This document shows positions 1-9,093 of a stretch of DNA of 46,438 nt, one piece after another; position 1 is the stretch's first letter; the number at the start of each line of letters is the position of its first letter. Source of the stretch: Acidobacteria bacterium RIFCSPLOWO2_12_FULL_65_11 (GTDB taxonomy: Bacteria > Acidobacteriota > Vicinamibacteria > Vicinamibacterales > CAVVIG01). The notes beneath the pieces are model-generated. The model ran no database searches. It saw nothing but the letters and a program-made list of their open reading frames with translations, and was not told the origin of the DNA. Location of the stretch: NCBI GenBank assembly GCA_001767495.1, contig MELA01000072.1, positions 1 to 46,438 on the forward strand, written 5' to 3'. A program made the translations under genes and the position numbers.

Positions 1-182
<182 letters not shown>

Positions 183-547
183 AACGCGTCGTCCCGCCGT
201 AGCGCCGAAGGCGCGAAGGCGGAAGCAACCCATTAACGCGAGGCCGATTTATTGGCTCTGCGTTGTTCAATCCGTTCGTTTATGAAGTGGTTCGTCGCCA
301 GTCGCCTTCGCACGGACTGACAACTCCGGTCGACCGATTCCGCGACGCCACCCGCTGACTCTCATTGTCTTTGCTTACAGGCCGCACATTGAGTGCGGCC
401 GTAAACATTGACGGGCTGTGTGTGCTTGCACGCACTATCTAGTTTTCAAAGAACCGACGGTCCGGAACTGACGCCGAACCCTGGGACACGCCCTGAGCGC
501 TTACCAGATTCGCCTGCCGCGCCAATCGCGTTTAGGGGAACCTTGGA
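183..547 (-). other. rRNA operon leader with boxA-like antitermination signal and hairpin
   Basis: The stretch between the 16S 5' end and the upstream promoter holds no convincing gene. On the reverse strand GGTTCTTTGAAAACT (441-455) matches the boxA-type signal (TTCTTTGAAAACT) common in rRNA leaders, where Nus factors bind to prevent early termination. Downstream of it a perfect 8-bp stem GGCCGCAC/GTGCGGCC with a 5-nt loop (380-400) could be an RNase III processing hairpin. Boundaries are approximate and the functions are inferred from position and motif. Confidence 0.6.
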
Positions 548-576
548 AGGTTACTAGACGACCCATACCCTGTCAA
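548..576 (-). promoter_or_regulatory. Probable rRNA operon promoter
   Basis: Reverse strand: TTGACA (571-576), a perfect -35 box, 17-nt spacer, then TAACCT (548-553) as a weak -10. It lies 95-120 nt upstream of the boxA-like sequence and about 70 nt downstream of the tyrS stop codon, where an rrn promoter would be expected. The GC-rich rrn leader follows. The -10 match is poor, so the exact start is uncertain. Confidence 0.55.
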
Positions 577-645
577 CACTTCTTTCGAGAGGGAGGGGGA
601 GTTCCCCGGGCGGCTGGTACAGGTCGAACACCCCATCGCGCGAGC

Positions 646-1920
646 CTACATCAGCCGCACCAGGTGGTTCTGCTTCTGGCCCTTCCGCAGCACGAACAAT
701 CGTCCGCCAATCGCCTGATCTCGCGTGACCCGCGCCTGGGGATCGGACGCCCGCCGGTTGTTCACATAGATGCCGCCGGACTGCACGAGCCGGCGAGCTT
801 CACCTTTTGAGGGCGCGAGCTCTACGCGCGCCACCAGTTCCACCAGGCCCAAGCCCTCGCCCGCAAACACGTCGGCCGGCAGCTCAGTCGACGGCACATC
901 CTCGAAGACCGCCAGCACATCGTCGGCGTCGAGCGTGGCAATGTCTTCGCCAAACAGCACGCTCGACGCATGCTCGGCGCGCGACACGTGCGCGGTGCCG
1001 TGCACGAGGCCGGTGACTTCGTGCGCCAGCACGCGCTGCGCCTCGCGCTTTTCAGGCGCCGCTTGGGTCGCCGTCTCGAGCGCGTCAATGGCCTGGCGAT
1101 CGAGAAACGTGAAGTACTTCAAGTACGCCACGACGTCGCGATCGTCGGTGTTCAGCCAGAACTGATAGAACCTGAAGGGCGACGTGCGCGCCGGGTCGAG
1201 CCAGATCGTGCCGACCTCGGTCTTCCCGAATTTCGTCCCCGCCGCGGTCTTCATCAATGGCCAGATCAGGCCATGCGCCTTCTTCGCGCGCAGCTTGCGG
1301 ATCAGGTCGATGCCGGCGGTGATGTTGCCCCACTGATCGCTGCCACCCATCTGGAGGACGCATCCGAACCGATCGAAGACCTGCAGAAAATCGTACGCCT
1401 GCAGGACCACATAACTGAACTCGGTAAACGAGATACCCTCCTCGCTGTCGAGGCGGCGGCTCACTGATTCCTTCTGCAGCATGTAGTTGACGGTGAAGTG
1501 CTTGCCGACATCGCGCAAAAACGACAGCAGATCAATCGTTCCGAGCCAGTCCACGTTGTTGACGACGCGGGCGGCGTTGGTCGCCGAGCCAAAGTCGAGA
1601 AACCGTTCCAGCTGGTGCCGCACGCCGGCCACGTTCTCGTTGATCTGGTCGACGGAGAGCAGCACGCGTTCTTGTGACTTGCCGCTCGGATCGCCGATCA
1701 TGCCCGTACCGCCGCCGACAATCGCGATCGGCGCATGGCCGAACCGCTGCAGGCGTGCGAGTCCCATGACCGTGAGGAGCGAACCGACGTGAAGGCTCGA
1801 TGCGGTGGGATCGAAGCCGATGTACGCCGTCACGCGCTCGGCCGCGAGCAGCTCTCTAGCGCCCTCGGTCGCGTCGTACACCATCCCCCGCCACGTCAGC
1901 TCGTCGAAAAGGCTGGCCAT
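646..1920 (-). CDS. tyrS: Tyrosine--tRNA ligase
   Basis: Class I aminoacyl-tRNA synthetase that activates tyrosine with ATP and charges tRNA-Tyr in the cytoplasm. The 424-residue length is normal for bacterial TyrRS. The Rossmann catalytic domain has the HIGH-type motif HVGS (44-47), the GGGTGMIGDPSGKS loop (about 69-82), the tyrosine-pocket region QMGGSDQWGNI (190-200) and the KMSKS-type loop KFGKT (230-234). The C-terminal part (about 358-424) is an S4-like RNA-binding domain ending in LVRLM. The ATG at 1920 is used because MASLFDELTWRG is the usual TyrRS N-terminus and GCGAGG lies just upstream. Its neighbour upstream is the tandem palindrome array; downstream comes the rRNA promoter on the same strand, so read-through into the rRNA operon is possible. 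Confidence 0.97.
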   Translation of the reverse strand: MASLFDELTWRGMVYDATEGARELLAAERVTAYIGFDPTASSLHVGSLLTVMGLARLQRFGHAPIAIVGGGTGMIGDPSGKSQERVLLSVDQINENVAGVRHQLERFLDFGSATNAARVVNNVDWLGTIDLLSFLRDVGKHFTVNYMLQKESVSRRLDSEEGISFTEFSYVVLQAYDFLQVFDRFGCVLQMGGSDQWGNITAGIDLIRKLRAKKAHGLIWPLMKTAAGTKFGKTEVGTIWLDPARTSPFRFYQFWLNTDDRDVVAYLKYFTFLDRQAIDALETATQAAPEKREAQRVLAHEVTGLVHGTAHVSRAEHASSVLFGEDIATLDADDVLAVFEDVPSTELPADVFAGEGLGLVELVARVELAPSKGEARRLVQSGGIYVNNRRASDPQARVTRDQAIGGRLFVLRKGQKQNHLVRLM

Positions 1921-1948
1921 CCTCGCAACGGGTTACTATACCAGTCGG

Positions 1949-2101
1949 GTCCGGCTAAAGCCGGACACTACATGGCATGGGTCCGGCTAAAGCCGGACAC
2001 TACATGGCATGGGTCCGGCTAAAGCCGGACACTACATGGCATGGGTCCGGCTGAAGCCGGACACTACAGATGAAATGTCTCCGGTCCGCCTGAAGGTGGA
2101 C
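1949..2101. repeat. Tandem array of REP-like palindromes (family 1)
   Basis: Four palindromes GTCCGGCT(A/G)AAGCCGGAC start at 1949, 1981, 2013 and 2045, exactly 32 bp apart, each followed by ACTACA; the first three repeat units also share TGGCATGG. A fifth, diverged copy GTCCGCCTGAAGGTGGAC lies at 2084-2101. The 32-bp period with identical spacers shows recent tandem duplication and rules out CRISPR. The array fills the intergenic space between the divergent tyrS and phosphoesterase genes, so it must overlap or adjoin their promoters. Single and paired copies recur at 11622, 11646, 15569, 15917, 15950, 30309, 36211, 36244, 36307 and 37656. Confidence 0.95.
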
Positions 2102-2115
2102 GCCACGTACGACAT

Positions 2116-2937
2116 ATGGGGATCAGTCGGCGCGCGGTGCTGAAGGGGCTCGTCGCGACGGGAGTCGGTGCCATCGCCGGAACGGGCTCGTACTGCTTTC
2201 TCTACGCCCGCCACCAGCTGGTCGTCGTCCGGGAGACGCTTCGCGTCGTGAACCTTCCTCTGGCGCTGGCCGGCTTGCGCATCGGTCTGCTGACCGACCT
2301 CCACCGCAGCCGCTTTGTCTCTCACAACGCCCTCGCGCGCGCCGTGACCAGCCTGATGGGCGAGCGGCCCGATCTCATCGTCCTCGGGGGAGACTACGTG
2401 ACGTTCAGCGACCGGCAGTACGTCGGCCCGTCGGCCGAGGCCCTGGTCCCGCTCAGCGCGTCGCATGGCGTCTTCGGCGTCCTCGGCAACCACGACGACG
2501 ACCACGACATGCCGGTGGCGCTCGCACGAAGCGGTGTCGAGGTACTGAGGGATGCGCGCACGCGCGTGACGATCAAGGGCGAAGCGCTGGATTTGGTCGG
2601 GATCCGCTTCTGGACCAAACGCCTCGATGATATCGCGGCGCTCACGCGCAAAGCCACCGGCACGGTCGTCCTGCTGGCGCACGATCCGCGCCGACTGACC
2701 GAGGCCGCCTCGCTCAACATTCCGCTCGTCCTCTCGGGCCACACCCATGGCGGCCAGGTCGTGCTGCCCGGCCTGGGCGCCATCGCCGCGCAGAAGTTCC
2801 CGGTTGTCGCCGGCATCGGCCGCCGGAGCCAGACGACGCTGTTTGTCAGCCGGGGCGTGGGCACCGTGTACGCGCCCGTGCGAATCAACTGCCCGCCCGA
2901 AGTCGCTGTGTTGACGCTGCAGCCGGCGGACGCATGA
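2116..2937 (+). CDS. Tat-exported calcineurin-like metallophosphoesterase (YkuE/YaeI type)
   Basis: A 273-residue dinuclear-metal phosphoesterase. The N-terminus has a twin-arginine signal (SRRAVLKG, 4-11) and a hydrophobic stretch to about residue 30, so it is probably exported folded by Tat. Metal ligands follow the family order: TDLH (D61, H63), GGD (D93), GNHD (124-127), LLAHD (about 186-190) and SGHTHGGQ (207-214). YkuE/YaeI-type members hydrolyse phosphodiesters or lipid pyrophosphates at the envelope; the substrate here cannot be told. The ATG at 2116 is directly followed by the Tat motif, which supports this start. It is divergent from tyrS and probably transcribed alone; an inverted repeat follows its stop codon. 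Confidence 0.88.
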   Translation: MGISRRAVLKGLVATGVGAIAGTGSYCFLYARHQLVVVRETLRVVNLPLALAGLRIGLLTDLHRSRFVSHNALARAVTSLMGERPDLIVLGGDYVTFSDRQYVGPSAEALVPLSASHGVFGVLGNHDDDHDMPVALARSGVEVLRDARTRVTIKGEALDLVGIRFWTKRLDDIAALTRKATGTVVLLAHDPRRLTEAASLNIPLVLSGHTHGGQVVLPGLGAIAAQKFPVVAGIGRRSQTTLFVSRGVGTVYAPVRINCPPEVAVLTLQPADA

Positions 2938-2949
2938 ATCCGGGTTGAT

Positions 2950-2971
2950 TTTCTGAATAAGAATTCAGAAA
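2950..2971. promoter_or_regulatory. AT-rich perfect inverted repeat upstream of the cytochrome gene
   Basis: TTTCTGAAT-AAGA-ATTCAGAAA: 9-bp perfect arms and a 4-nt spacer, unusually AT-rich for this genome. It lies 13 bp after the phosphoesterase stop and about 80 bp before the cytochrome start, immediately upstream of a putative -35 box. It has no T-run, so a regulator-binding site is more likely than an intrinsic terminator. The regulator is unknown. Confidence 0.5.
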
Positions 2972-2980
2972 CTCTTCAGA

Positions 2981-3009
2981 TTGGCTGATTGGACCCTTGT
3001 GAGTAGATA
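2981..3009 (+). promoter_or_regulatory. Possible promoter of the cytochrome gene
   Basis: TTGGCT (2981-2986), 17-nt spacer, TAGATA (3004-3009). Each box matches the sigma-70 consensus only partly. The position, about 45 nt before the ATG and just after the palindrome at 2950-2971, makes it plausible. Confidence 0.3.
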
Positions 3010-3052
3010 CTGTATGCGCGTCGGGTCGTCCTCTAAACTAAGGAGTTGACAG

Positions 3053-3682
3053 ATGTTAACTGGTAACCGACTTGTCGCCGGTGCTGGAGTCCTGCTGCTC
3101 GCCGCGTTGGCGTCGCACTGCGCCCAGGCACCCGCTTCGCCGCCGGCACCGGCGCTGTGGGGGGACATGAAAGCCCTGGTCTCCGTCAAGGAGTTGATGG
3201 CGGACATGATCGATCCGATTTCCGACAACATCTTCGACGCCGTCGGGTGGGAAATTACCAATAAAGGAATCGTGGAGACGCGGCCGAGAACTGACGATGA
3301 CTGGGCGAAGGTGAAGATCGGGGCCGTGACGCTTGCGGAAGGGATTTATCTGCTCAAAGTTCCGCGGCCCTGGGCACCGCCTGGGGACGTGAACAACAGC
3401 ACCGGCCCAAATCCGCCGGAGTTGTCGCCCACTCAAATCCAGGCCATGGTCGACAAAGATCCGGTACTGTGGAATGCCAAGATCGAGGCGCTGCGAAACG
3501 TCGCGCTCGAGGTCCTCGAAATTGTGAAAAGGAAGGACGTCGACGAGCTCTTCGCCGCCGGCGAAGATCTCGACAAGGCGTGTGAAGGCTGCCACCTGGA
3601 GTACTGGTACCCCGGCGACAGAAAAGCCGTCGAGGAGGACGCGCGGCAAAAGGCCAGGTTCGAGAAAGCCGAGAAGAAGTAG
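3053..3682 (+). CDS. Exported cytochrome c'-like protein with a C-terminal heme motif
   Basis: A 209-residue protein with an N-terminal hydrophobic signal (about 6-20) ending at Cys23 (LASHC). This could be a lipoprotein site, but Leu is at -4 rather than -3, so plain secretion is also possible. A single heme-binding motif CEGCH (177-181) lies near the C-terminus, as in class II cytochromes (c'/c556), whose four-helix bundle carries CXXCH on the last helix. The region 130-176 is clearly helical and charged. Such proteins carry electrons or bind gases in the periplasm; the role here is unknown. The start is fixed by a strong ribosome site AAGGAG (3040-3045), 7 nt before the ATG. It converges with purN. 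Confidence 0.8.
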   Translation: MLTGNRLVAGAGVLLLAALASHCAQAPASPPAPALWGDMKALVSVKELMADMIDPISDNIFDAVGWEITNKGIVETRPRTDDDWAKVKIGAVTLAEGIYLLKVPRPWAPPGDVNNSTGPNPPELSPTQIQAMVDKDPVLWNAKIEALRNVALEVLEIVKRKDVDELFAAGEDLDKACEGCHLEYWYPGDRKAVEEDARQKARFEKAEKK

Positions 3683-3718
3683 CCCGCGGTGAGAGACAGA
3701 ACATCACATGACCGAGGA

Positions 3719-3734
3719 CGGGCGCCATCGCCCG
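3719..3734. terminator. Possible bidirectional hairpin between convergent genes
   Basis: CGGGCG-CCAT-CGCCCG is a perfect 6-bp stem in the 55-bp gap between the cytochrome stop (3682) and the purN stop (3738). The placement suits a shared terminator, but neither strand shows a U-tract, so efficiency is doubtful. Confidence 0.3.
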
Positions 3735-3737
3735 CCC

Positions 3738-4349
3738 TCACCTTGCGCGCCTGACGAATCGGCGACCCTCCACAACCCAACCACCCTCCAGCACAAGCCG
3801 GATCGCCTCGGGATAGATGCGATGCTCCTCTTCGAGGATTCGCGCCGACAGCGTCTCGACCGAATCGTCGGGGAGCACCAGCACGGCCGCCTGCAGAATG
3901 ATCGGGCCGGCGTCGAGTTCGGCGTTGACAAGATGCACGGTTGCTCCGCTGACGCGGACCCCGTGCTCGAGCGCCTGGCGCTGTGCCTCCAACCCGGGGA
4001 ACGCCGGCAGCAGCGACGGATGAACGTTGAGGATCCGGTTGGGAAACGCGTCGAGCAGCGGCCGCCCGATGAGGCGCATGAACCCCGCTAGACACACCAG
4101 GCCCACCTCGCGCGCCTGGAGGGCGCCCGCGATTGCGCGGTCGTACGCGTCTCGATCGGGGTACTCGCGGGGGCTGAGATAGATGGTTTCGATCCCCGCC
4201 TCGCGGGCGCGCTGCAAACCGGGAGCGGCGGATCGATTGGAGAGGACGACCGCCACGGTGGCATCGAGGCGGCGCGTCGTCACGGCGTCGATGATGGCCT
4301 GCAGGTTCGACCCGCGGCCCGAGATGAGGGCGGCCAGGCGGCGATTCAC
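3738..4349 (-). CDS. purN: Phosphoribosylglycinamide formyltransferase 1
   Basis: Transfers a formyl group from 10-formyl-THF to GAR, the third step of purine synthesis. The protein begins with the family signature LAALISGRGSNLQAII and has the formyltransferase core GFMRLIG....RILNVHPSLLPAFPG, with the catalytic Asn and His of NVHPS, and the SGATVHLVN..LDAGPIILQ segment carrying the catalytic Asp. About 203 residues is the normal length. The reading frame stays open upstream into purM, but the GTG at 4349 overlaps the purM stop as GTGA and gives the standard N-terminus, so that start is chosen. It is the last gene of the minus-strand purine block and translationally coupled to purM. Confidence 0.95.
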   Translation of the reverse strand: MNRRLAALISGRGSNLQAIIDAVTTRRLDATVAVVLSNRSAAPGLQRAREAGIETIYLSPREYPDRDAYDRAIAGALQAREVGLVCLAGFMRLIGRPLLDAFPNRILNVHPSLLPAFPGLEAQRQALEHGVRVSGATVHLVNAELDAGPIILQAAVLVLPDDSVETLSARILEEEHRIYPEAIRLVLEGGWVVEGRRFVRRAR

Positions 4350-5380
4350 GGCTTGCCGACGTAGCGGACCGTCTGGTCGCCGGACACCACAAAGCCGAGG
4401 CGGACCGCGTTGGGCTCGCCGGTTCGCGCGAGCGTGTTGATCACGCGCTCCGCATCGTGCGCTCGGCAGATCAGCACCATACCCACGCCCATGTTGAAGG
4501 TGCGGAACATCTCGTCGCGGGCAATCGCGCCATGCCGCTGCAGAAGCTGGAAGAGGGCAGGTACCGACCACGCGCGCAGATCGATCTCCGCGGCGCACCC
4601 TCCGGGCAGGATGCGAGGCAGATTCTCCGTGATGCCGCCGCCGGTGATGTGCGCCAGTCCTTTCACGTAGCCGCGTTCGAGGAGCGGCCGCACGAGCGAC
4701 AGATACGATCGATGGGGAGCGAGCAACGCGTCTCCCACCGTCGCCCCCAATTCGGCCACCAAGGTATCCGGCCCAAGCCGTGCCACCTCGAACAATACGC
4801 GTCGCGCAAGCGAATAGCCGTTGGTGTGGAGCCCCGTCGAGGGCAGGCCAATCAACACGTCGCCCGGCACAATCGTCCGTCCATCAACGACCTTGGTCCG
4901 CTCGACGATGCCGACGATGAAGCCGGCGAGATCGTACTCGCCGTCGGCATAGAACTCCGGCATCTCAGCCGTTTCTCCACCGATGAGCGCGCAACCGTTC
5001 TCGCGGCAGCCCCGGGCAGCCCCCGCGACCACCTGCTCGGCCACCGCCGGCGACAGGCGACCCGTCGCGAAGTAGTCCAGGAAGAACAGCGGCTCGGCGC
5101 CCTGGACCAGGATGTCGTTGACGCAGTGATTGACGAGATCGGCCCCGACCGTGTCGTGCCGGCCGGTCAGAAAGGCGACCTTCAGCTTCGTCCCGACGCC
5201 GTCCGCGCTCGAGACGAGGACCGGATCCTCGAAGCGGTCGCGATCGAGGCGGAAGAGCCCCCCGAAGGATCCGATGTCGGAAAGGACGCCTGGCGTGAAC
5301 GTCGCGCGGGCCAGCAACTTAATCCGGCGGACGGTTTCGTTGCCCGCGTCGATATCGACGCCAGACTGGCGGTAGTCCAT
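4346..5380 (-). CDS. purM: Phosphoribosylformylglycinamidine cyclo-ligase (AIR synthetase)
   Basis: Closes the imidazole ring of AIR from FGAM using ATP. 344 residues, typical of the family. The N-terminus MDYRQSGVDIDAGNETV is diagnostic, followed by GSFGGLFRL, the SADGVGTKLKVA nucleotide/substrate motif, DLVNHCVNDI and LIGGETAEMPEFY, and later HITGGGITENLPRILP. Its stop TGA (4346-4348) overlaps the purN GTG. It starts 18 bp downstream of the purF stop, consistent with one transcript. Confidence 0.97.
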   Translation of the reverse strand: MDYRQSGVDIDAGNETVRRIKLLARATFTPGVLSDIGSFGGLFRLDRDRFEDPVLVSSADGVGTKLKVAFLTGRHDTVGADLVNHCVNDILVQGAEPLFFLDYFATGRLSPAVAEQVVAGAARGCRENGCALIGGETAEMPEFYADGEYDLAGFIVGIVERTKVVDGRTIVPGDVLIGLPSTGLHTNGYSLARRVLFEVARLGPDTLVAELGATVGDALLAPHRSYLSLVRPLLERGYVKGLAHITGGGITENLPRILPGGCAAEIDLRAWSVPALFQLLQRHGAIARDEMFRTFNMGVGMVLICRAHDAERVINTLARTGEPNAVRLGFVVSGDQTVRYVGKP

Positions 5381-5398
5381 CAGCGTACGTGCTCGCAG

Positions 5399-6823
5399 CT
5401 AGGGGGCAACGGGCTCGGTCTTGTCGAGCTTCAACGCGAGCTGAAGATAACTCGCTTGGTCTCGGGGAAACTCGACCGGATAGTGCCCGGTATAACAGGA
5501 AGTGCAGTAGGAGCCGCGCCGAGGGCCGACCGCCGTGAGCATCCCGTCAAGGCTCAGATACCCGAGGCTGTCCGCCTCGATGTACTTCCGAATCTCCTCG
5601 AGCGTGTGGGTGGCGCCGATGAGCTCGGATCGCTGCGGCGTATCGACGCCGTAAAAGCACGGCGAAATCGTCGGCGGGCAGCTGATCCGCATGTGCACCT
5701 CACGCGCACCGGCCGCCCGTACGATCTTCACGATCTTCCGGCTGGTTGTGCCGCGCACGATGGAGTCGTCGACGAGCACAACCCGCTGGCCCGCCAGAAT
5801 GCTCCGCACGGGATTGAGCTTCACGCGCACGCCAAAGTGCCGGATGGACTGTCGCGGCTCGATGAAGGTGCGCCCGACGTAGTGATTGCGGATGAGCCCC
5901 ATCCGGAGCGGGATGCCGGAGGCATCGGAAAAGCCGACCGCCGCGCAGACGCCAGAATCTGGAATGGGCACAATCACATCCGCGTCGGCCGGTTGCTCGC
6001 GGGCCAGCAGCCGCCCCAGTTCGGTCCGGACCTCGTTGACGCTCTGCCCGAACACCAGGCTGTCCGGCCTGGCGAAATAGACATGCTCGAACACGCAATG
6101 CGCGAGGGGCGCGGGCCCAAACGGCTTGATCGACTTCTCGCCGGATGGTCCGGCGATGAACACCTCGCCCGGCTCGATGTCCCGCACGTAGGTCGCCCCT
6201 ATCAGATCGAGGGCGCACGTCTCGGAGCACACGACCGGGGCGTCGCCCAGACGCCCGAGAGCCAGAGGACGGAAGCCATGGGGATCCCGAACTGCGATCA
6301 GCTTGTCCTTGGTCATCATCGCGAGCGAGAACGCCCCGCGCACCTCCGAAAGCGCTTCGACGATGGCGCCTTCCGCCGTGGGCGCTTTCGATCGCGCGTA
6401 CAGATGAAGAATGACTTCGGAATCGGTCGTGGTCTGGAAGATGGCGCCCTCACGGACCATCTGGTCTTTCAGCTCGGTCGCATTGACGAGGTTGCCGTTG
6501 TGGCAGATGGCAATCTCGCCGTGGGCGCAGTCAATCACGAGCGGGCCGGCGTTGCCGAGCCGGCTCCCGCCCGCCGTCGAGTACCGCACGTGGCCGACGG
6601 CCATCGATCCGACGAGGCTGCCGAGCGACACTTCGTCGAACGCGTCGTTGACGTACGCCATGGCGCGCGACACGTGGATCTGACGGCCGTCCGACGAGGC
6701 GATACCTGCGCTCTCCTGCCCGCGGTGCTGCAGCGCGTACAGGCCAAGGTAGGCCATGTTGGCCGCTTCGGCGTGACCGAAGATGCCAAAGACGCCGCAC
6801 TCCTCATGAAGCTTGTCTAGCAT
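5399..6823 (-). CDS. purF: Amidophosphoribosyltransferase, Fe-S type
   Basis: The first committed step: PRPP plus glutamine gives phosphoribosylamine. The 474-residue protein begins MLDKLHEECGVFGIFGH. Eight residues are expected to be cleaved to free Cys9, the N-terminal nucleophile of the glutaminase domain. The phosphoribosyltransferase domain carries VVLVDDSIVRGTTSRK, the PRPP loop. Four cysteines equivalent to the 4Fe-4S ligands of the Bacillus enzyme are present (HCVFEHVYF, SPCFYG and YCTSC near the C-terminus), so this is the oxygen-sensitive cluster-containing type. The gene follows purL by 2 bp. Confidence 0.97.
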   Translation of the reverse strand: MLDKLHEECGVFGIFGHAEAANMAYLGLYALQHRGQESAGIASSDGRQIHVSRAMAYVNDAFDEVSLGSLVGSMAVGHVRYSTAGGSRLGNAGPLVIDCAHGEIAICHNGNLVNATELKDQMVREGAIFQTTTDSEVILHLYARSKAPTAEGAIVEALSEVRGAFSLAMMTKDKLIAVRDPHGFRPLALGRLGDAPVVCSETCALDLIGATYVRDIEPGEVFIAGPSGEKSIKPFGPAPLAHCVFEHVYFARPDSLVFGQSVNEVRTELGRLLAREQPADADVIVPIPDSGVCAAVGFSDASGIPLRMGLIRNHYVGRTFIEPRQSIRHFGVRVKLNPVRSILAGQRVVLVDDSIVRGTTSRKIVKIVRAAGAREVHMRISCPPTISPCFYGVDTPQRSELIGATHTLEEIRKYIEADSLGYLSLDGMLTAVGPRRGSYCTSCYTGHYPVEFPRDQASYLQLALKLDKTEPVAP

Positions 6824-6825
6824 TC

Positions 6826-9093
6826 TCAGGCAACCTTCTTCACAAAATACCGTTCGATTGCCGTCGACCAGACGCGCTCGGCTTCCTCGATCGACACGTC
6901 GATGACGATGTCTCCACCGGTCGCGATGCGTAGGCGGTCTCCGCCCGTCCGTCCGATCACCCGCGTCGGCACGCCCGCCGCCGCGGCCTGCTTGAGCACG
7001 GCGGTCACCGCATCGCCGGCCACCGAGACGACGATGCGGGACGCCGATTCGCCGAAGAGCGTTGCCGCGACGTTCAGGTGCGGATTGCGGGCAACGTTCA
7101 CCGGCTCAACGGACAGCTCGGCCCCTATGCCTCCCGTCCCGAACGAGCATTCGCCGACAGTCACCGCCAGACCCCCCTCCGAGCAATCGCTGGCCGACCG
7201 AATCAGCCGCTCGCCCACCAACGCGATCACCAGCTCTTGCAGCGCGCGCTCGCGGTCGAGATCGAGCGCAGGGGGCGCGCCACGGACCAGATCGTACACG
7301 AGTTTGAGGTATTCGCTCCCGCCGAGCTCGCCGCTGCCTTCGCCAAGAAGCACGATGACATCGCCCGGCGCGCGGAACCGGCTGCCGACCACACGATCGG
7401 CGTGGTCGAGCACGCCGACCACACCGATGACAGGCGTCGGATAGATCGCGGCGCCGTCAGTTTCGTTGTAGAGACTGACGTTCCCGCCCGTGATCGGCAC
7501 GCCCAGCGCGCGGCAGGCCGCGCCAAGGCCCTCGACGGCCTTGGCCAGCTGCCACATGATCTCCGGCCGCTCGGGATTGCCGAAGTTCAGGCAGTTGGTC
7601 GCGCCAAGCGGACGGGCACCCGTGCAGGCGACATTGCGCGCCGACTCGGCAACCGCAAGCATGGCGCCGCGGTACGGATCGAGATAGCAGTAGCGGCCAT
7701 TGCCATCGAGTGACATCGCCAGCGCGCGATCGGTACCTTTGAGACGCACGACGCCCGCACCCAACCCGGGCAGGTTGATCGTATTGGTGCGGACCATGTG
7801 GTCGTACTGCCGATACGCCCAGCGTTTGCTGGCGATGGTCGGCGACCCGAGCAGCGCGAACAGGCCATGAGTGGCCGGACTTGATAAGGTGCGCCCTGCG
7901 TCCAGAGCACGCGGCCTTTCGAGCGCGTCGAGATCGAGGCGCTGGGCGTCGGCCAGATAGTCGGGCGGCGTCATCGGACGCCGATACACGGGCGCCTGGT
8001 CGGTGAGTGCACCGGTTGGGACCTCGGCCACCACCTGACCGCGCTCCCTCACGCGGAGCATGCCGTCGGCCGTCACGCGGCCGATGGACACCGCGTGCAG
8101 ATCCCACTTCTCGAAAATGCGCTCGACCTCCGCTTCGCGCCCCGGCTTGACGACGAGCAGCATGCGCTCCTGCGACTCCGAGAGCATGATCTCGTAGGGC
8201 GTCATCCCGCTCTCCCGCTGAGGCACGAGCGAGATGTCGATCTCGATGCCCGCGCCGCCGCGCGATCCCATTTCAGACGTCGAGCACGTGAGGCCGGCCG
8301 CGCCCATGTCCTGAATGCCGATGAGCGCGTCGGTCTTCATCACCTCGAGACATGCTTCGAGCAGCAGCTTCTCCATGAAGGGATCGCCGACCTGCACGGC
8401 GGGCCGCTTTTCAGCCGACCGCTCGTCGAACTCGGCCGACGCCATCGTCGCGCCGTGGATGCCATCTCGACCGGTCTTCGCACCCACGTAGTACACGGCG
8501 TTCCCCACGCCCGAGGCCACGCCTTTAATAATGTCCGACGCCTTCGCGACGCCCAGGCAGAAGACATTGACGAGCGGGTTGCCCGCGTAGGCCGGATCGA
8601 ACGTGATCTCGCCGCCCACCGTTGGGATGCCCATGCTGTTCCCGTAGCCCGCAATGCCGGCGACGACACCTTCGAGAAGCCTCGGTGTGCCGGGCATGTC
8701 GAGCGCCCCGAACCGCAGCGAATTGAGGAGCGCAATCGGGCGCGCGCCCATCGTGAAGATGTCGCGAATGATGCCGCCGACGCCGGTGGCCGCGCCCTGG
8801 TAAGGCTCGATGAATGACGGATGGTTGTGCGACTCGATCTTGAAGACTGCGGCGAGCCCGTCGCCGATGTCAACGGCGCCGGCATTCTCGCCCGGTCCCT
8901 GCAGCACCTGGGGCCCTTCGGTCGGGAGCGTTTTCAGGTGGACGCGCGAGCTCTTGTAACTGCAGTGCTCGGACCACATCACCGAGAACAGGCCGAGCTC
9001 GGTGAGGTTGGGCTCGCGGCCGAGGAACTGCAGGATGCGATCGTACTCGTCCGGCTTCAGCTGGTGACGTTCGAGAACCTGAGGATCGATCAT
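6826..9093 (-). CDS. purL: FGAM synthase subunit PurL (small type)
   Basis: ATP-dependent conversion of FGAR to FGAM using ammonia channelled from PurQ. The 755-residue length marks the small PurL that works with separate PurQ and PurS. Motifs in order: [12 protein letters not shown] near the N-terminus, [61 protein letters not shown] and [10 protein letters not shown]. It starts at the ATG at 9093, which overlaps the purQ stop as ATGA, and ends 2 bp before purF. All three subunits of the complex are adjacent in the order purS, purQ, purL. Confidence 0.97.
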   Translation of the reverse strand: MIDPQVLERHQLKPDEYDRILQFLGREPNLTELGLFSVMWSEHCSYKSSRVHLKTLPTEGPQVLQGPGENAGAVDIGDGLAAVFKIESHNHPSFIEPYQGAATGVGGIIRDIFTMGARPIALLNSLRFGALDMPGTPRLLEGVVAGIAGYGNSMGIPTVGGEITFDPAYAGNPLVNVFCLGVAKASDIIKGVASGVGNAVYYVGAKTGRDGIHGATMASAEFDERSAEKRPAVQVGDPFMEKLLLEACLEVMKTDALIGIQDMGAAGLTCSTSEMGSRGGAGIEIDISLVPQRESGMTPYEIMLSESQERMLLVVKPGREAEVERIFEKWDLHAVSIGRVTADGMLRVRERGQVVAEVPTGALTDQAPVYRRPMTPPDYLADAQRLDLDALERPRALDAGRTLSSPATHGLFALLGSPTIASKRWAYRQYDHMVRTNTINLPGLGAGVVRLKGTDRALAMSLDGNGRYCYLDPYRGAMLAVAESARNVACTGARPLGATNCLNFGNPERPEIMWQLAKAVEGLGAACRALGVPITGGNVSLYNETDGAAIYPTPVIGVVGVLDHADRVVGSRFRAPGDVIVLLGEGSGELGGSEYLKLVYDLVRGAPPALDLDRERALQELVIALVGERLIRSASDCSEGGLAVTVGECSFGTGGIGAELSVEPVNVARNPHLNVAATLFGESASRIVVSVAGDAVTAVLKQAAAAGVPTRVIGRTGGDRLRIATGGDIVIDVSIEEAERVWSTAIERYFVKKVA

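Noticed and set aside
1949-2101. CRISPR-like tandem repeat
   Set aside because: Period is 32 bp but the intervening sequence is identical in each unit and the repeat is a palindrome found elsewhere as single copies; no cas gene is present.
4350-4598. Longer N-terminus for purN
   Set aside because: The upstream extension lies within purM and has no conserved residues; the GTGA overlap gives the family N-terminus.
4457-6820. Long plus-strand open frame (787 codons) across purM and purF
   Set aside because: It is antisense to two certain purine genes and its composition (Arg/His/Asp-rich, no motif) is that of a GC-rich shadow frame.
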